This document shows, piece after piece, positions 1-9,220 of a stretch of 64,000 bases of DNA. Origin of the DNA: Streptomonospora alba. GTDB taxonomy: Bacteria > Actinomycetota > Actinomycetes > Streptosporangiales > Streptosporangiaceae. The DNA lies in NCBI RefSeq assembly GCF_000826685.1, contig NZ_JROO01000034.1, positions 1 to 64,000 of the forward strand, written 5' to 3'. The notes under the pieces were generated by a model. That model was not told the DNA's origin and did not search any database. It saw nothing but the letters and a program-made list of their open reading frames with translations. A program made the translations under genes and the position numbers. Each line of letters starts with the position of its first letter. The first letter of the stretch is position 1.

Positions 1-155
1 CCATCGGCGGGCTGCGCTACCTGCTGGCCGGCGGTGATCCCGGCGAGGTCAGCAAGGCCAAGGACACGCTGAAGTACTCCGCGCTGGGCTATGGGGTGGC
101 GATCCTCGCTCCGATCCTGGTGGAGATCCTGCGCGGCTTCGTCGGGCTGGGCTGA
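1..155 (+). CDS. Conjugal pilin-like membrane protein (VirB2/TrbC type), C-terminal part
   Basis: Fifty codons up to a TGA at 153-155 are visible; the start lies outside the window. The fragment reads GGLRYLLAGGDPGEVSKAKD, then a hydrophobic helix (YGVAILAPILVEILRG). The GGDPGEV/K-AK pattern before a membrane segment is usual in small VirB2/TrbC-like two-helix pilins of Gram-positive conjugation systems. It ends 2 bp before the next T4SS gene, so it is cotranscribed. Family assignment rests on this short pattern and on its position first in the operon. Confidence 0.6.
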   Translation, partial: IGGLRYLLAGGDPGEVSKAKDTLKYSALGYGVAILAPILVEILRGFVGLG

Positions 156-157
156 GG

Positions 158-2026
158 ATGCGCACCCGCCACCGCGCCCGGCTCGTTCTCTCCGCTGCGG
201 CGCTGGTCGTGCTGGCACCGGTTGCCGCGCTTGTGGGCCCGGCCGTGGGTGCGGCACCGGCCGATGCCGCGGTTGCCGCCGCGGCACCCCCTGAGCCCGC
301 CCCCGGTGCCGAGCCGGAACCACCGGAGCCCTCAGCGCCGTCTTCCCCTCCTGAGGCCTCGCCTGCTCCCTCTCCCGCACCTGGGGTCGAGCCCGGCCCG
401 CCCGAGGACACCGGTAGCAGCGGCGACGGCGAGGGACAAGAGGGCCCGCCCACTGGCCAAGAGTGCGGCGCGTTCGACTACGCCTGCAAGGTCACCGAGG
501 CCCTCAACACGTGGCTGATCTCGACGGTGACCGACATGGCCAACGCCGGCCTGGTCACCGCCGCGGTCGGGATGATCTCCACCCCGCCGCCCACCTCCGG
601 CATCGAGGACGCCTGGCGGATCTCGCAGCAGGTGACCAGCACGGTGTATGTGCTGGTGGTCACCGTGGCCGGGGTGCTGGTGATGACCAACCCGAGCGTG
701 CAGACCTCGGCCGGCCTCAAGGAGGTCCTGCCGCGGCTGCTGCTGGGCTTCATCGGCGCCAATGCCAGCTGGTTCCTGTGCTCGCTGATGGCCGATGTCG
801 GCAACGGGGCCGCCCTGGGGCTGGTCAGCGAGACCGCCAACCCCGAGAGCGTCGCCCACGCGGTGGGGCGCGTCATCGCCAACCCCGAGGGCGAGCTGTT
901 CATCATCGTGCTGCTCTTCCTGGTGGCCAATCTCCTGGCGGTGTTCCTGTACTTCGCCGTGCTGATCCGCATCGTGCTGTGGCTGCTGTTGACGGCGATC
1001 GCGCCCATCGCGCTGGCCTGCCACGCCCTGCCCCAGACCGATGGGCTGGCCCGGCTGTGGTGGCGGGCGATGTCGGCGCTGCTGATCATTCAGGTGGCCC
1101 AGGCCCTGGTGCTGCGCATCGCGGTGACCGTGTTCCTCAACCGCGAGCAGATGCAGACTCTCGATCCGGGCGGCACCGTGGGCTCCCTGGCCGATGTGGC
1201 GCTGTTGATCTGCTGCCTGTATGTGCTGGTGCGCATTCCGTACTGGGCGTTCAAGCAGGTGTTCAATCTGCAAGCCTCGCCGGTGGTCAAGGGCGCCAAG
1301 CTTGCGGTGAGCCTGCTGGTCTTTCGCAACATCGGACGGGCGGTTGCCGCCGCGCGGGGCGGGGCCTCAGCCGGGGGCACAGGCGGGAGTGGGCTCCGGG
1401 GCCGCGGCGCGCCCCGGGGTGGAGGCGGCGGTCCGAATGCGGGCGGCCCGGGGCGTGGGCGTGCTGCCTCAGGCGGATCCGGCGCCCAGAGCGGCTCCTC
1501 TCGCCCCGCGGGCGCCCCGGGTAGTAGGGGCACCCAAGCTCAGCCGGGCGGGGCGGCCGGCACCGGGGGCGCGCGCCGCCGCAGCGGCACGGGCAATGCG
1601 GCGGGGCCGCTGCGCGGCACCGTCCACCCGCCCGGCGGCAACGGCCGGCAACAGAACCGTCCCCGCGGCGGCCCAGGCGCTTCCCCTGCACGCTCCTCCG
1701 CGGCCGGCGGAACTGCCGGAGGAAGCCGGCCCGGGGCCGGTCCGGGCTCGGGCGCTGGCGACACGACCACCGACGGGCGCGGCCCCCGGCAAGGCCCGGG
1801 ATCGGCATCGGCCGGCCCAGGGCGGGCGTACTCCGGCGGGATCCGCGCCCACCGGCCCCGCCCGCCCGGCCCGCACCCGCCGCCACCTGATCCGGCCCGC
1901 TATCGGCCGATTCGCCCCGAAAACGTCCGCCTCCCCCCGCAGCAACCGCCGCGGGGGCGCCGGTCGCGCCCGGTGCGCCCGCGCCCTCGCCCCAGCCGCC
2001 GAAACAACGAAGCAGGAGACGACTGA
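158..2026 (+). CDS. VirB6/TrbL-like polytopic conjugation membrane protein
   Basis: A 622-aa protein. Residues 1-37 form a signal peptide (RLVLSAAALVVLAPVAALV, then an Ala-rich cleavage zone). Residues about 40-105 are Pro/Glu-rich and presumably extracellular. About five hydrophobic helices lie between residues 165 and 375 (for example VYVLVVTVAGVLVM and LFIIVLLFLVANLLAVFLYF). From about residue 395 a long Gly/Pro/Arg-rich, low-complexity tail follows. A polytopic core with a disordered cytoplasmic tail fits the inner-membrane channel component (VirB6/TrbL) of actinobacterial type IV secretion. It lies between a pilin-like gene and PrgI, and its stop overlaps the next start (TGATG). Confidence 0.75.
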   Translation: MRTRHRARLVLSAAALVVLAPVAALVGPAVGAAPADAAVAAAAPPEPAPGAEPEPPEPSAPSSPPEASPAPSPAPGVEPGPPEDTGSSGDGEGQEGPPTGQECGAFDYACKVTEALNTWLISTVTDMANAGLVTAAVGMISTPPPTSGIEDAWRISQQVTSTVYVLVVTVAGVLVMTNPSVQTSAGLKEVLPRLLLGFIGANASWFLCSLMADVGNGAALGLVSETANPESVAHAVGRVIANPEGELFIIVLLFLVANLLAVFLYFAVLIRIVLWLLLTAIAPIALACHALPQTDGLARLWWRAMSALLIIQVAQALVLRIAVTVFLNREQMQTLDPGGTVGSLADVALLICCLYVLVRIPYWAFKQVFNLQASPVVKGAKLAVSLLVFRNIGRAVAAARGGASAGGTGGSGLRGRGAPRGGGGGPNAGGPGRGRAASGGSGAQSGSSRPAGAPGSRGTQAQPGGAAGTGGARRRSGTGNAAGPLRGTVHPPGGNGRQQNRPRGGPGASPARSSAAGGTAGGSRPGAGPGSGAGDTTTDGRGPRQGPGSASAGPGRAYSGGIRAHRPRPPGPHPPPPDPARYRPIRPENVRLPPQQPPRGRRSRPVRPRPRPSRRNNEAGDD

Positions 2027-2964
2027 TGGTGCGTGCACGCATGCCCGCCGACATCGAGCGCGAGGACACCCTGCTGGCCAACCTGACCGCGCGCCAACTG
2101 CTGATCATCGCCACCCCCGCCCTGGCCCTATGGGGGCTGTGGAGCGCGGTGGGTGATCTCGTTGCGCTCCCGGTGGTGGGGGCGGTCGCGGTGCCGGTGA
2201 TGGGCGCTGCGGTGGTAGCCGCCCTGGTGCGCCGCGACGGACTCAGCCTCGACCGCCTCCTGGTGGCCGCGGTGGGTTTCCTGCGCTCCCCCAAGCGGCG
2301 CTCGACCACCGCCCCTGCCGCCGCCGAGGTGCCCTCCTGGATCAGTGCCCGCCCCGGGCCGCTGCCCGCACCCTTGGAGTTGCCGGTGGCGGCGATTGGC
2401 GACGACGGCGTCATTGACCTGGGCGAGCACGGCGCCGCCCTCATCCTCGACTGCTCGACGGTCAACGTCGGGCTGCGCACTGAGGAAGAACGCGCCGCCC
2501 TGGTGGCCGGGTTCGCCTCCTACCTCAACTCCCTGGCCACCCCGGTGCAGATCCTGGTGCGGGCCGAATCGGTACGGCTGGACCCCCTGGTTGCCGCCCT
2601 CGATGCCACGGCACCCGATTTGCCGCATCCGGCACTGGAACAGGCCGCCCGCGAACACGCCGACTACCTCAGCGACCTGGCCGCCTCCCACACCCTGCTG
2701 TATCGCCGGGTGCTGCTGGTGCTGCGGGAGGCCTCCGGCACTGCCCGGCAGCAGGCGGCAACGCTCAAGCGCCGGGCCGATGATGCCGCCCGGGCGCTGG
2801 CTGGTGCCGGCAGCACCGCCACGCCCCTTGACGGAGGCGCGGCTGCCGCGGTGCTCGCCGCAGCGGCCGACCCCACCCGCACCGGCGGTGTCGCCCCGGA
2901 GGATCTCGCCTCCCCCGATGCCGTGATCGCCGGCCCTGAAACCGAACAACAGGAGGAGGGCTAA
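2026..2964 (+). CDS. PrgI-family (VirB3-like) conjugation protein
   Basis: A 312-aa protein whose ATG overlaps the previous stop. The N-terminus (MPADIEREDTLLANLTARQL) followed by two adjacent hydrophobic helices at about residues 28-70 is the PrgI arrangement. PrgI proteins are the VirB3-like partners of the VirB4 ATPase. The soluble C-terminal part, from about residue 95, has no motif I recognise. It is followed after 3 bp by the VirB4 gene, as is usual for PrgI-VirB4 pairs. Confidence 0.8.
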   Translation: MVRARMPADIEREDTLLANLTARQLLIIATPALALWGLWSAVGDLVALPVVGAVAVPVMGAAVVAALVRRDGLSLDRLLVAAVGFLRSPKRRSTTAPAAAEVPSWISARPGPLPAPLELPVAAIGDDGVIDLGEHGAALILDCSTVNVGLRTEEERAALVAGFASYLNSLATPVQILVRAESVRLDPLVAALDATAPDLPHPALEQAAREHADYLSDLAASHTLLYRRVLLVLREASGTARQQAATLKRRADDAARALAGAGSTATPLDGGAAAAVLAAAADPTRTGGVAPEDLASPDAVIAGPETEQQEEG

Positions 2965-2967
2965 GCC

Positions 2968-4773
2968 ATGCGGCGACTGTTCCGACCGCGGCGGGCGCAC
3001 CGGTCGGCGACCAGGTCGGGCCCCGTTGACGCTGAGGTCGAGATCGGACCGCGCCGCATGCTCCTGGGCGAGGGCGCCGCGGCCTCCTTCGTCGTGACCG
3101 GCTATCCGGCCGAGGTGGGCCACGCCTGGCTGGAGCCGCTGCTGACCTACCCCGGCCGCCTGGATGTGTCCCTACATGTGGAACCGGTGCCGCCGAAGGT
3201 GGCCGCCGACCGGCTGCGCCGCCAGATGGCCCGGCTGGAATCCTCCAACCAGACCGGGGCCGAGCAGGGCAAGCTGGAGGACTTCGAGTCCGAAGTGGCC
3301 GCCGCCGACGCCCGCGACATGGCCGCCTCCCTGGCCCGCGGCGACGGCAAGCTGTTTCGCGTCGGGTTGTCGGTCACCGTCCACGCCGCCTCCGAGGAGG
3401 AGCTGGAGGAGGAGGTCGGCCACGTCCAGTCGCTGGCCTCCTCCATGCTGATCGACGCCCGCCCCGCCTCCTACCGCCAACTCCAGGGGTGGGTCACGGC
3501 GCTGCCGGCGGGCGTGGATCTACTGGGCCAGCGCCGCAGCATGGACACCCACGCGCTCTCGGCCGCCTATCCGTTCGCCTCCCCCGACCTGGCGGTCGAG
3601 ACCTCGCCCACCGCGGTCCTCTACGGCCTCAACGCCGACTCCTCCGGGGTGGTGGTCTGGGACCGGTGGGCGCTGGACACCTACAACACCGTCGTGTTGG
3701 CCCGCTCCGGCGCCGGCAAATCCTACTTCTGCAAACTCGATCTGCTGCGCAGCATGTACGCCGGGATCACGGCCGCGGTCATCGACCCCGAGGACGAATA
3801 CACCCGCCTGACCGACGCAGTCGGCGGCACCACCATCGGCCTGGGCGAACCCGGGGTGCACCTCAACCCCCTGGACCTGGCACTGGATGCCAACGCCCAG
3901 CGCGACGCGCTGTCCCGGCGGGCGTTGTTCCTGCACACCCTGCTCGCGGTCATGCTCGGCGGTCCCCTGGGCCCGCGCCAGCGCGCCGCCCTGGACCAGG
4001 CGCTGATCGCCACCTACCGGGCAGCGGGAATCACCGCCGACGAGCGCACCTGGAACCGTCCCGCCCCGCTGCTGGCCGACCTGGTCGCCACCCTGGAGAA
4101 CGAGGGCGACGAGCACGGCCAGGACCTCGCCGTCCAACTCGCACCCTACGTATCCGGCTCCTACAGCGAGCTGTTTCGCTCCCCCACGACCCAGCGGCCT
4201 TCCGGCCATCTCGTGTCGTGGTCGCTGCGGGATCTGCCCGACGAGCTCAAGGCCACCGGAACCCTGCTGGCGCTGGATGCGATCTGGCGCACCGTCGCCG
4301 ATTCCACCCCCGACCACCCCCGCATGGTGCTGGTGGATGAAGGCTGGCTGCTCATGTCCGAACCCGAGGGCGCGAAGTTCCTGTTCCGCCTGGCCAAAGC
4401 AGCGCGCAAAAGGTGGGTGGGGCTCACCGTCGCCACCCAGGACGCCGCCGACGTACTCGGCTCCGAGCTGGGCAAAGCCGTCGTCGCCAACTCCGCCACC
4501 CAGATCCTGATGCGCCAGGCGCCCCAGGCCATCGACCAGATCGCCGAATCCTTCGCCCTGTCCGAGGGCGAACGCCAGCACCTGCTCACCGCTTCACCTG
4601 GGGATGCGTTGCTGTGCAGCGGCCAGCGCCGGGTGGCCTTCCGCGTGGTCGCCAGCCAAGCCGAACACCAGCTCGTCACGACCAATCCGGCCGAGTTCGC
4701 CTATCCCGTCCGCCCCGACGAGGGCGCCGCAGAACTGGACGTCGACACCGCCGAGGAGGACGACCTGCTGTGA
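2968..4773 (+). CDS. VirB4-like conjugative transfer ATPase
   Basis: A 601-aa protein. It has a Walker A motif, ARSGAGKSYF (Lys at about residue 251), and a Walker B motif, MVLVDEGWLLM (about 453-463). The N-terminal 200 residues lack a nucleotide fold and match the VirB4/CagE N-domain. The segment after Walker B (ATQDAADVL) is the conserved VirB4 sensor region. VirB4 ATPases energise pilus assembly and substrate transfer at the inner membrane. The stop overlaps the GTG of the coupling-protein gene, so translation is probably coupled. Confidence 0.92.
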   Translation: MRRLFRPRRAHRSATRSGPVDAEVEIGPRRMLLGEGAAASFVVTGYPAEVGHAWLEPLLTYPGRLDVSLHVEPVPPKVAADRLRRQMARLESSNQTGAEQGKLEDFESEVAAADARDMAASLARGDGKLFRVGLSVTVHAASEEELEEEVGHVQSLASSMLIDARPASYRQLQGWVTALPAGVDLLGQRRSMDTHALSAAYPFASPDLAVETSPTAVLYGLNADSSGVVVWDRWALDTYNTVVLARSGAGKSYFCKLDLLRSMYAGITAAVIDPEDEYTRLTDAVGGTTIGLGEPGVHLNPLDLALDANAQRDALSRRALFLHTLLAVMLGGPLGPRQRAALDQALIATYRAAGITADERTWNRPAPLLADLVATLENEGDEHGQDLAVQLAPYVSGSYSELFRSPTTQRPSGHLVSWSLRDLPDELKATGTLLALDAIWRTVADSTPDHPRMVLVDEGWLLMSEPEGAKFLFRLAKAARKRWVGLTVATQDAADVLGSELGKAVVANSATQILMRQAPQAIDQIAESFALSEGERQHLLTASPGDALLCSGQRRVAFRVVASQAEHQLVTTNPAEFAYPVRPDEGAAELDVDTAEEDDLL

Positions 4774-7082
4774 CTGGCCACCTCGCCGAGCTGGGTCGCC
4801 TGCCCGCCGTGCTGGCCGAGCTCCTGATATTCGCCGTCTCGACCTACGGCTGGTTGCTGCTGACGACGGGCCTGGCTGCAGTCTCGGCGCTGCTGGCCCT
4901 GCGATCCGGGGCCGCATGGCTGCGGCACCGTCGCTGGGCTCGCGATGCCCGCCTCATCGAGATCCTGCCCCCGCCCGAAAGCGACATGGCCGGCGCGGTG
5001 CACTTGTGGCGCCAGATGCTGGGCACCCTGCGCCCCGCCTGGAAACGGCTGCTGCTGGGCCAACCCCACGTGGTGTGGGAATACGCCATGACCACCAGCG
5101 GGATGCGCATCCGCATGTGGATCCCCGGCCCCACCCCGCCCGGTCTGGTCGAGCGCGCGATCACGTCCTCCTGGCCCGGCGCCGCGGTCACCACCCGCCC
5201 CGTCCCCCCGCCCGAGACCGACCAGCACGTGCGGGGCGGCCGGGTCCGGCTCGCGCGCCCCGACCACTACCCCATCGAGACCGGCTACGACGAAGACCCG
5301 GTGCGCGCGCTGATCGGCGCGGCCGGCGACCTCGTCGGCGACGAGGAGATCCTCGTGCAGGTCGCCGTGCGCCCCATCACCGGGGCCCGGCTGCGCCGCG
5401 CAGGCCGCGCCGCCCACCGGCTGCGCCAGACCACCCCGGAAACCGCCGACCCTTTTGCCCCCGGCCACCGGCCGCGCCGGCACGGGCCCTCGCCGGAGGC
5501 CTCCAGCGAGATCCGCGCGATCGTGCACAAGGCCACCCAGCCGCGGCTGGAGACCCACGTCCGCTACCTCATCTCCTCCTCCGGCGACGGTGAGCAGGCT
5601 CGCCAGGCGCGCCGCGGCCGCTCCCACGCCTTGGCCGCGGCCTTCGCGGTCTTCAGCGGCTACAACCACTACCAGCGCCGCCGGATGCTGCTGGCCCCGC
5701 GGTGGCTGGCGTCGGTGCGCTTCATGGGCCACGGCGACCTGCTCACCGCCGCCGAACTGGCCGCCGTGGCGCACCTGCCGCTCGATGAGACCGTGCCGGG
5801 GCTGCAGCGCGCGCCGGCCCGCCCGGTTCCGCCCCCGCCCCAGGTGGCTGCCGACGGCCCGCAGGCGCGGCTGCTGGGGGTGGTCGAGCAGTCCGAGCGG
5901 CGCACCATCGCCCAACACGCCGCCGATGCGCGCCAGCACACCCACATCATCGGCGGAACCGGCACCGGAAAAACCACCCTGCTGATGAACATGGCCCTGA
6001 ACGACATCGCCAAAGGCCGCGGGCTGGTGATGATCGAACCCAAGGGCGAATCCGACCTCCTGCTTCCCCGCATCCCCGAACACGCGATGGGCCGGGTCGT
6101 GCTGATCGACCCCGACGACGACGCGGCCCCGCCCGCGCTCAACGTGCTAGCCGGTGATGATCCGGTGCGCACCGCCGACACCATCACCGGGGTGTTCCAG
6201 CGCATCTTCGCCGACTCCTGGGGACCGCGCACCGACGACATCCTGCGCTCGGCCGTACTCACCCTCGCCGGAACCCCGCAGGCCAGCTTGGCCAACATCC
6301 CCAAGCTCCTCGACAACAGCAGCTTCCGCCGCCGCGCCACCGCCCACCTGGAGGCCACCTCGGTACTGGCCGGGTTCTGGTCCTGGTACGAAGGCCTGTC
6401 CGAGCCGGCCCGCGCCCATGCCACCGCGCCGCTGATGAACAAACTCCGCGCGGTGCTGCTGCGCGACTTCGCCCGCAACCTGCTGGCCGCCCGCCCGCAG
6501 CGCAGCCTGAACCTGGCACCCCTGCTGGATGAGGACGCGATCATCATCGCCCGCCTGCCCAAAGGCGTGCTCGGCGAAGACACCAGCTCCCTGCTGGGTT
6601 CGCTCGTGCTGGCCCAGGTATGGCAAGGGGTCCTGGCCCGGGCCGGCCAGCGCGAAGCCCAACGCCGCGACATCAACCTCTATCTAGACGAGGCACACAA
6701 CTTCCTGACCCTGCCCTACGGGCTGGGCGACATGCTCGCCGAAGCCCGCGCCTACCGCGCCGGGCTCACCATCGCCCACCAGGACCTGGCCCAACTGCCC
6801 CGCGAACTGCGCGAGGCCACCTCCACCAACGCCCGCTCCAAGATCTTCTTCGACGTCTCCCCCGAAGACGCCCGCGCCCTGGCCCGCCACGTCCAGCCCG
6901 AACTCGGCGAACACGACCTGTCCCACTTGGCGAAGTTTCAGGCCGCCACCCGCCTGGTCGCCCACGGCGCCCTGACACCGGCTTTCACCCTGCGCACCCG
7001 CCCCCTGCCCGCACCCACCCGCGGGCGGGCCACCGCCGTGCGCAAAGCCGCCCGCACCAACCACACCCACCAACCCCAGTAG
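4770..7082 (+). CDS. Type IV coupling protein (VirD4/TraG-like ATPase)
   Basis: A 770-aa protein starting at a GTG that overlaps the VirB4 stop (GTGA). Upstream in-frame codons exist but overlap VirB4 coding, so this start is preferred. A membrane segment (LLIFAVSTYGWLLLTTGLA) lies near residues 14-35. Walker A is GGTGTGKTTLL (about 392-402) and Walker B is LYLDEAHNFL (about 636-645). A C-terminal TraG/TraD-type domain follows. Coupling proteins bring the relaxase-DNA complex to the channel. No relaxase gene is inside the window. Confidence 0.9.
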   Translation: MTGHLAELGRLPAVLAELLIFAVSTYGWLLLTTGLAAVSALLALRSGAAWLRHRRWARDARLIEILPPPESDMAGAVHLWRQMLGTLRPAWKRLLLGQPHVVWEYAMTTSGMRIRMWIPGPTPPGLVERAITSSWPGAAVTTRPVPPPETDQHVRGGRVRLARPDHYPIETGYDEDPVRALIGAAGDLVGDEEILVQVAVRPITGARLRRAGRAAHRLRQTTPETADPFAPGHRPRRHGPSPEASSEIRAIVHKATQPRLETHVRYLISSSGDGEQARQARRGRSHALAAAFAVFSGYNHYQRRRMLLAPRWLASVRFMGHGDLLTAAELAAVAHLPLDETVPGLQRAPARPVPPPPQVAADGPQARLLGVVEQSERRTIAQHAADARQHTHIIGGTGTGKTTLLMNMALNDIAKGRGLVMIEPKGESDLLLPRIPEHAMGRVVLIDPDDDAAPPALNVLAGDDPVRTADTITGVFQRIFADSWGPRTDDILRSAVLTLAGTPQASLANIPKLLDNSSFRRRATAHLEATSVLAGFWSWYEGLSEPARAHATAPLMNKLRAVLLRDFARNLLAARPQRSLNLAPLLDEDAIIIARLPKGVLGEDTSSLLGSLVLAQVWQGVLARAGQREAQRRDINLYLDEAHNFLTLPYGLGDMLAEARAYRAGLTIAHQDLAQLPRELREATSTNARSKIFFDVSPEDARALARHVQPELGEHDLSHLAKFQAATRLVAHGALTPAFTLRTRPLPAPTRGRATAVRKAARTNHTHQPQ

Positions 7083-7117
7083 CCCGTACATCCCGCTGTG
7101 CGAAGGAGGCGAACCCG

Positions 7118-8014
7118 TTGTCCGTTGTGCTGCGCCCCGACCACCACGCCCCCATCCGCCCCCGCAGCTCGCCCGAGGTCATCAAGACGCTCGCGGCTCG
7201 CCTGACCGAGCGCGACCGCCACATCATGCGCCTGGTCTGGCGCCACAAGGTCCTAACCACCGACCAGCTCACCGCCCTGGGCTGGAACTCCTACAACACC
7301 GCCAAACAGCGCCTGGCCACCCTGCACCGCCTACGCGCCCTCGACCGGATCCGCCCCTGGAACCCCCGCGGCGGCGCCCCCTGGCACTACGTCCTCGACA
7401 CCCCCGGCGCCGAAATCCTCGCCGCCGAACACGGCATGAACCTGCGCGAGTTCGGCTACCGGCGCGACCGCGCCCTGGCCCCGGCCACCTCCGCCGCACT
7501 GGGCCACCTGCGCGGCCTCAACCAGGTCTTCGTCGACCTCTACGCCCACACCCGCACCGGGACCAACGACCCCCACCTGGACTGGTGGACCGAAGCCGAG
7601 TGCGCCGACCTCTACGGCGACATCGTCCGCCCCGACGGCGCCGGCACCTGGACCACCGCCGGCCGCAGTGCGGGCTTCTTCCTCGAATACGACACCGGCA
7701 CCGAACGCCTGCGCCGCCTCGTCGACAAAGTCGCCGCCTACGGCGAACTCGCCCAGGCCACCGCCACCACCCCCGTCGTGCTGTTTTACCTGCCCAGCCG
7801 GCGCCGCGAAGCCCACCTGCGCCGCGCCCTCGGATCCCGCCCCGCCGTGGCGGTGGCCACCGCCACCCACGACGCCCACCCGGCCGAGGCGGTGTGGGTG
7901 CGCGCCGACGACCCTCATATGCACCCGCGCCGCCTCGTCGACTTGGTCTCCGACCACACCGCCGAGCAGCCGATGCTGCCCGCCTGGGACGACGAGGAGG
8001 AGGCCGTTGGATAG
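7118..8014 (+). CDS. Replication-relaxation family protein (winged-helix, mobile element)
   Basis: A 298-aa protein. The start is taken at a TTG preceded by AAGGAGG eight bases upstream; there is no nearby ATG or GTG with a ribosome site. Residues 20-75 (ERDRHIMRLVWRHKVLTTDQ, then NTAKQRLATLHR) look like a winged helix. The overall pattern (GFFLEYDTGTE and the VLFYLPS segment) matches the Replic_Relax family found beside coupling proteins in actinobacterial integrative elements. Its biochemical role is not established. It overlaps the next gene by 8 bp. Confidence 0.75.
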   Translation: MSVVLRPDHHAPIRPRSSPEVIKTLAARLTERDRHIMRLVWRHKVLTTDQLTALGWNSYNTAKQRLATLHRLRALDRIRPWNPRGGAPWHYVLDTPGAEILAAEHGMNLREFGYRRDRALAPATSAALGHLRGLNQVFVDLYAHTRTGTNDPHLDWWTEAECADLYGDIVRPDGAGTWTTAGRSAGFFLEYDTGTERLRRLVDKVAAYGELAQATATTPVVLFYLPSRRREAHLRRALGSRPAVAVATATHDAHPAEAVWVRADDPHMHPRRLVDLVSDHTAEQPMLPAWDDEEEAVG

Positions 8015-9074
8015 CCTCGGCTGCGGCGTCGCTTTGGGCGCCGCAGCCCTGCTCGTTCCCGCCGTGGCCGTCTCCGCCCTCACCGCCGTCTCCTCCCCCA
8101 CCACCACAGCAGCGCCCGAGGAGGTCGCAGGAGTGCCGGACACGCTGCTGGACGCCTACGCCGGCGCCGCGGCCAGGCTGCACGCGACCCAGCCGCAGTG
8201 CTCGGGGATGCGGTGGCAGATCCTCGCCGGCATCGGCAAGATCGAGTCCTCACTGCTGGCCGGCCACGACATCGCCGACAACGGCGACGTGTCCCCGCCC
8301 ATGATCGGACCCCGGCTGGACGGCTCCGGCGTCGGCGGCAATCTGACCCCGCACTACGACACCGACAACGGCACATGGGACGGCGACACCGAATACGACC
8401 GCGCGGTAGGCCCCAATCAACACCTGCCCTCGGGCTGGGACACCTACGGCGCCGACGGCAACGGCGACGGCGTCAAAGACCCGCACAACGCCTACGACTC
8501 GGCGCTGGCCAGCGCGCGGGAACTGTGCCTGAGCGCCGGCCAGGACGGCGTCGACTTCACCGACCGCGAGGCGCTCGCCGACGCGCTGTACCGCTACAAC
8601 CACAGCCAGGCCTACGTCGATGACGTGCTGAAAGCCATCGACGACTTCGACGCCATCCCGGTGTCCGCGGGAAGCGGCGCCGGCAGTTCGCACGGTCAGG
8701 CGGCAGCCGAGTGGGCGCTTCGCCAGGTCGGCAAACCCTACGTCTGGGCCGCCGAAGGACCGGCCGCCTTCGACTGCTCCGGGCTGACCATGCGGGCATG
8801 GCAGCAGGCGGGCGTGGACATCCCCCGCGTCACCACCGACCAATATCAAGCTGGCCGCCGCGTCAGCCCGCAACGGCTCCAGCCCGGGGACCTGCTGTTC
8901 TACGACACCACCGACGCCGGCGCCCCCGGCCCCGCCCCCAGCCACGTCACGATGTACATCGGCGACGGGAAGATGGTCAACGCCCCGTCTCCAGGGCAAA
9001 CCGTGCGCACCCAACCCGTGCAGGACGACTTCTACAGCCCGCGATTCATGGGCGCCGTCCGCCCATCCGAATAG
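8007..9074 (+). CDS. Bifunctional cell-wall hydrolase: lytic transglycosylase-like plus NlpC/P60
   Basis: A 355-aa protein starting at TTG behind GAGGAGGAGG. A hydrophobic N-terminal segment (LGAAALLVPAVAVSALTAV) suggests export or anchoring. Residues about 65-195 hold a transglycosylase-like domain (ILAGIGKIESSL with the likely catalytic Glu, then LADALYRYNHSQAYVDDVL). Residues about 228-355 are NlpC/P60, with catalytic Cys257 in AFDCSGLTM and the His in PSHVTMYIGDGKMV. Such VirB1-like hydrolases open the peptidoglycan for the conjugation apparatus. It is the last gene of the T4SS run. Confidence 0.88.
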   Translation: MDSLGCGVALGAAALLVPAVAVSALTAVSSPTTTAAPEEVAGVPDTLLDAYAGAAARLHATQPQCSGMRWQILAGIGKIESSLLAGHDIADNGDVSPPMIGPRLDGSGVGGNLTPHYDTDNGTWDGDTEYDRAVGPNQHLPSGWDTYGADGNGDGVKDPHNAYDSALASARELCLSAGQDGVDFTDREALADALYRYNHSQAYVDDVLKAIDDFDAIPVSAGSGAGSSHGQAAAEWALRQVGKPYVWAAEGPAAFDCSGLTMRAWQQAGVDIPRVTTDQYQAGRRVSPQRLQPGDLLFYDTTDAGAPGPAPSHVTMYIGDGKMVNAPSPGQTVRTQPVQDDFYSPRFMGAVRPSE

Positions 9075-9220
9075 GGCCGATTCCGGCCATCACACAGGCA
9101 GATCCGCATCCCCACGATCCGCTTACGGTGTATACGGCTGTCGGGGCTCTACCGCGCGCCGACACGGGGCAGGCCCCACAGCGCTACTCCCCTCACCCCA
9201 CCGATCGCTAGGAGCCCTCC

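Noticed and set aside
332-1273. Long - strand frame opposite the VirB6-like gene
   Set aside because: His/Gln/Arg-rich shadow translation; the + strand frame has a signal peptide and membrane helices and fits the operon.
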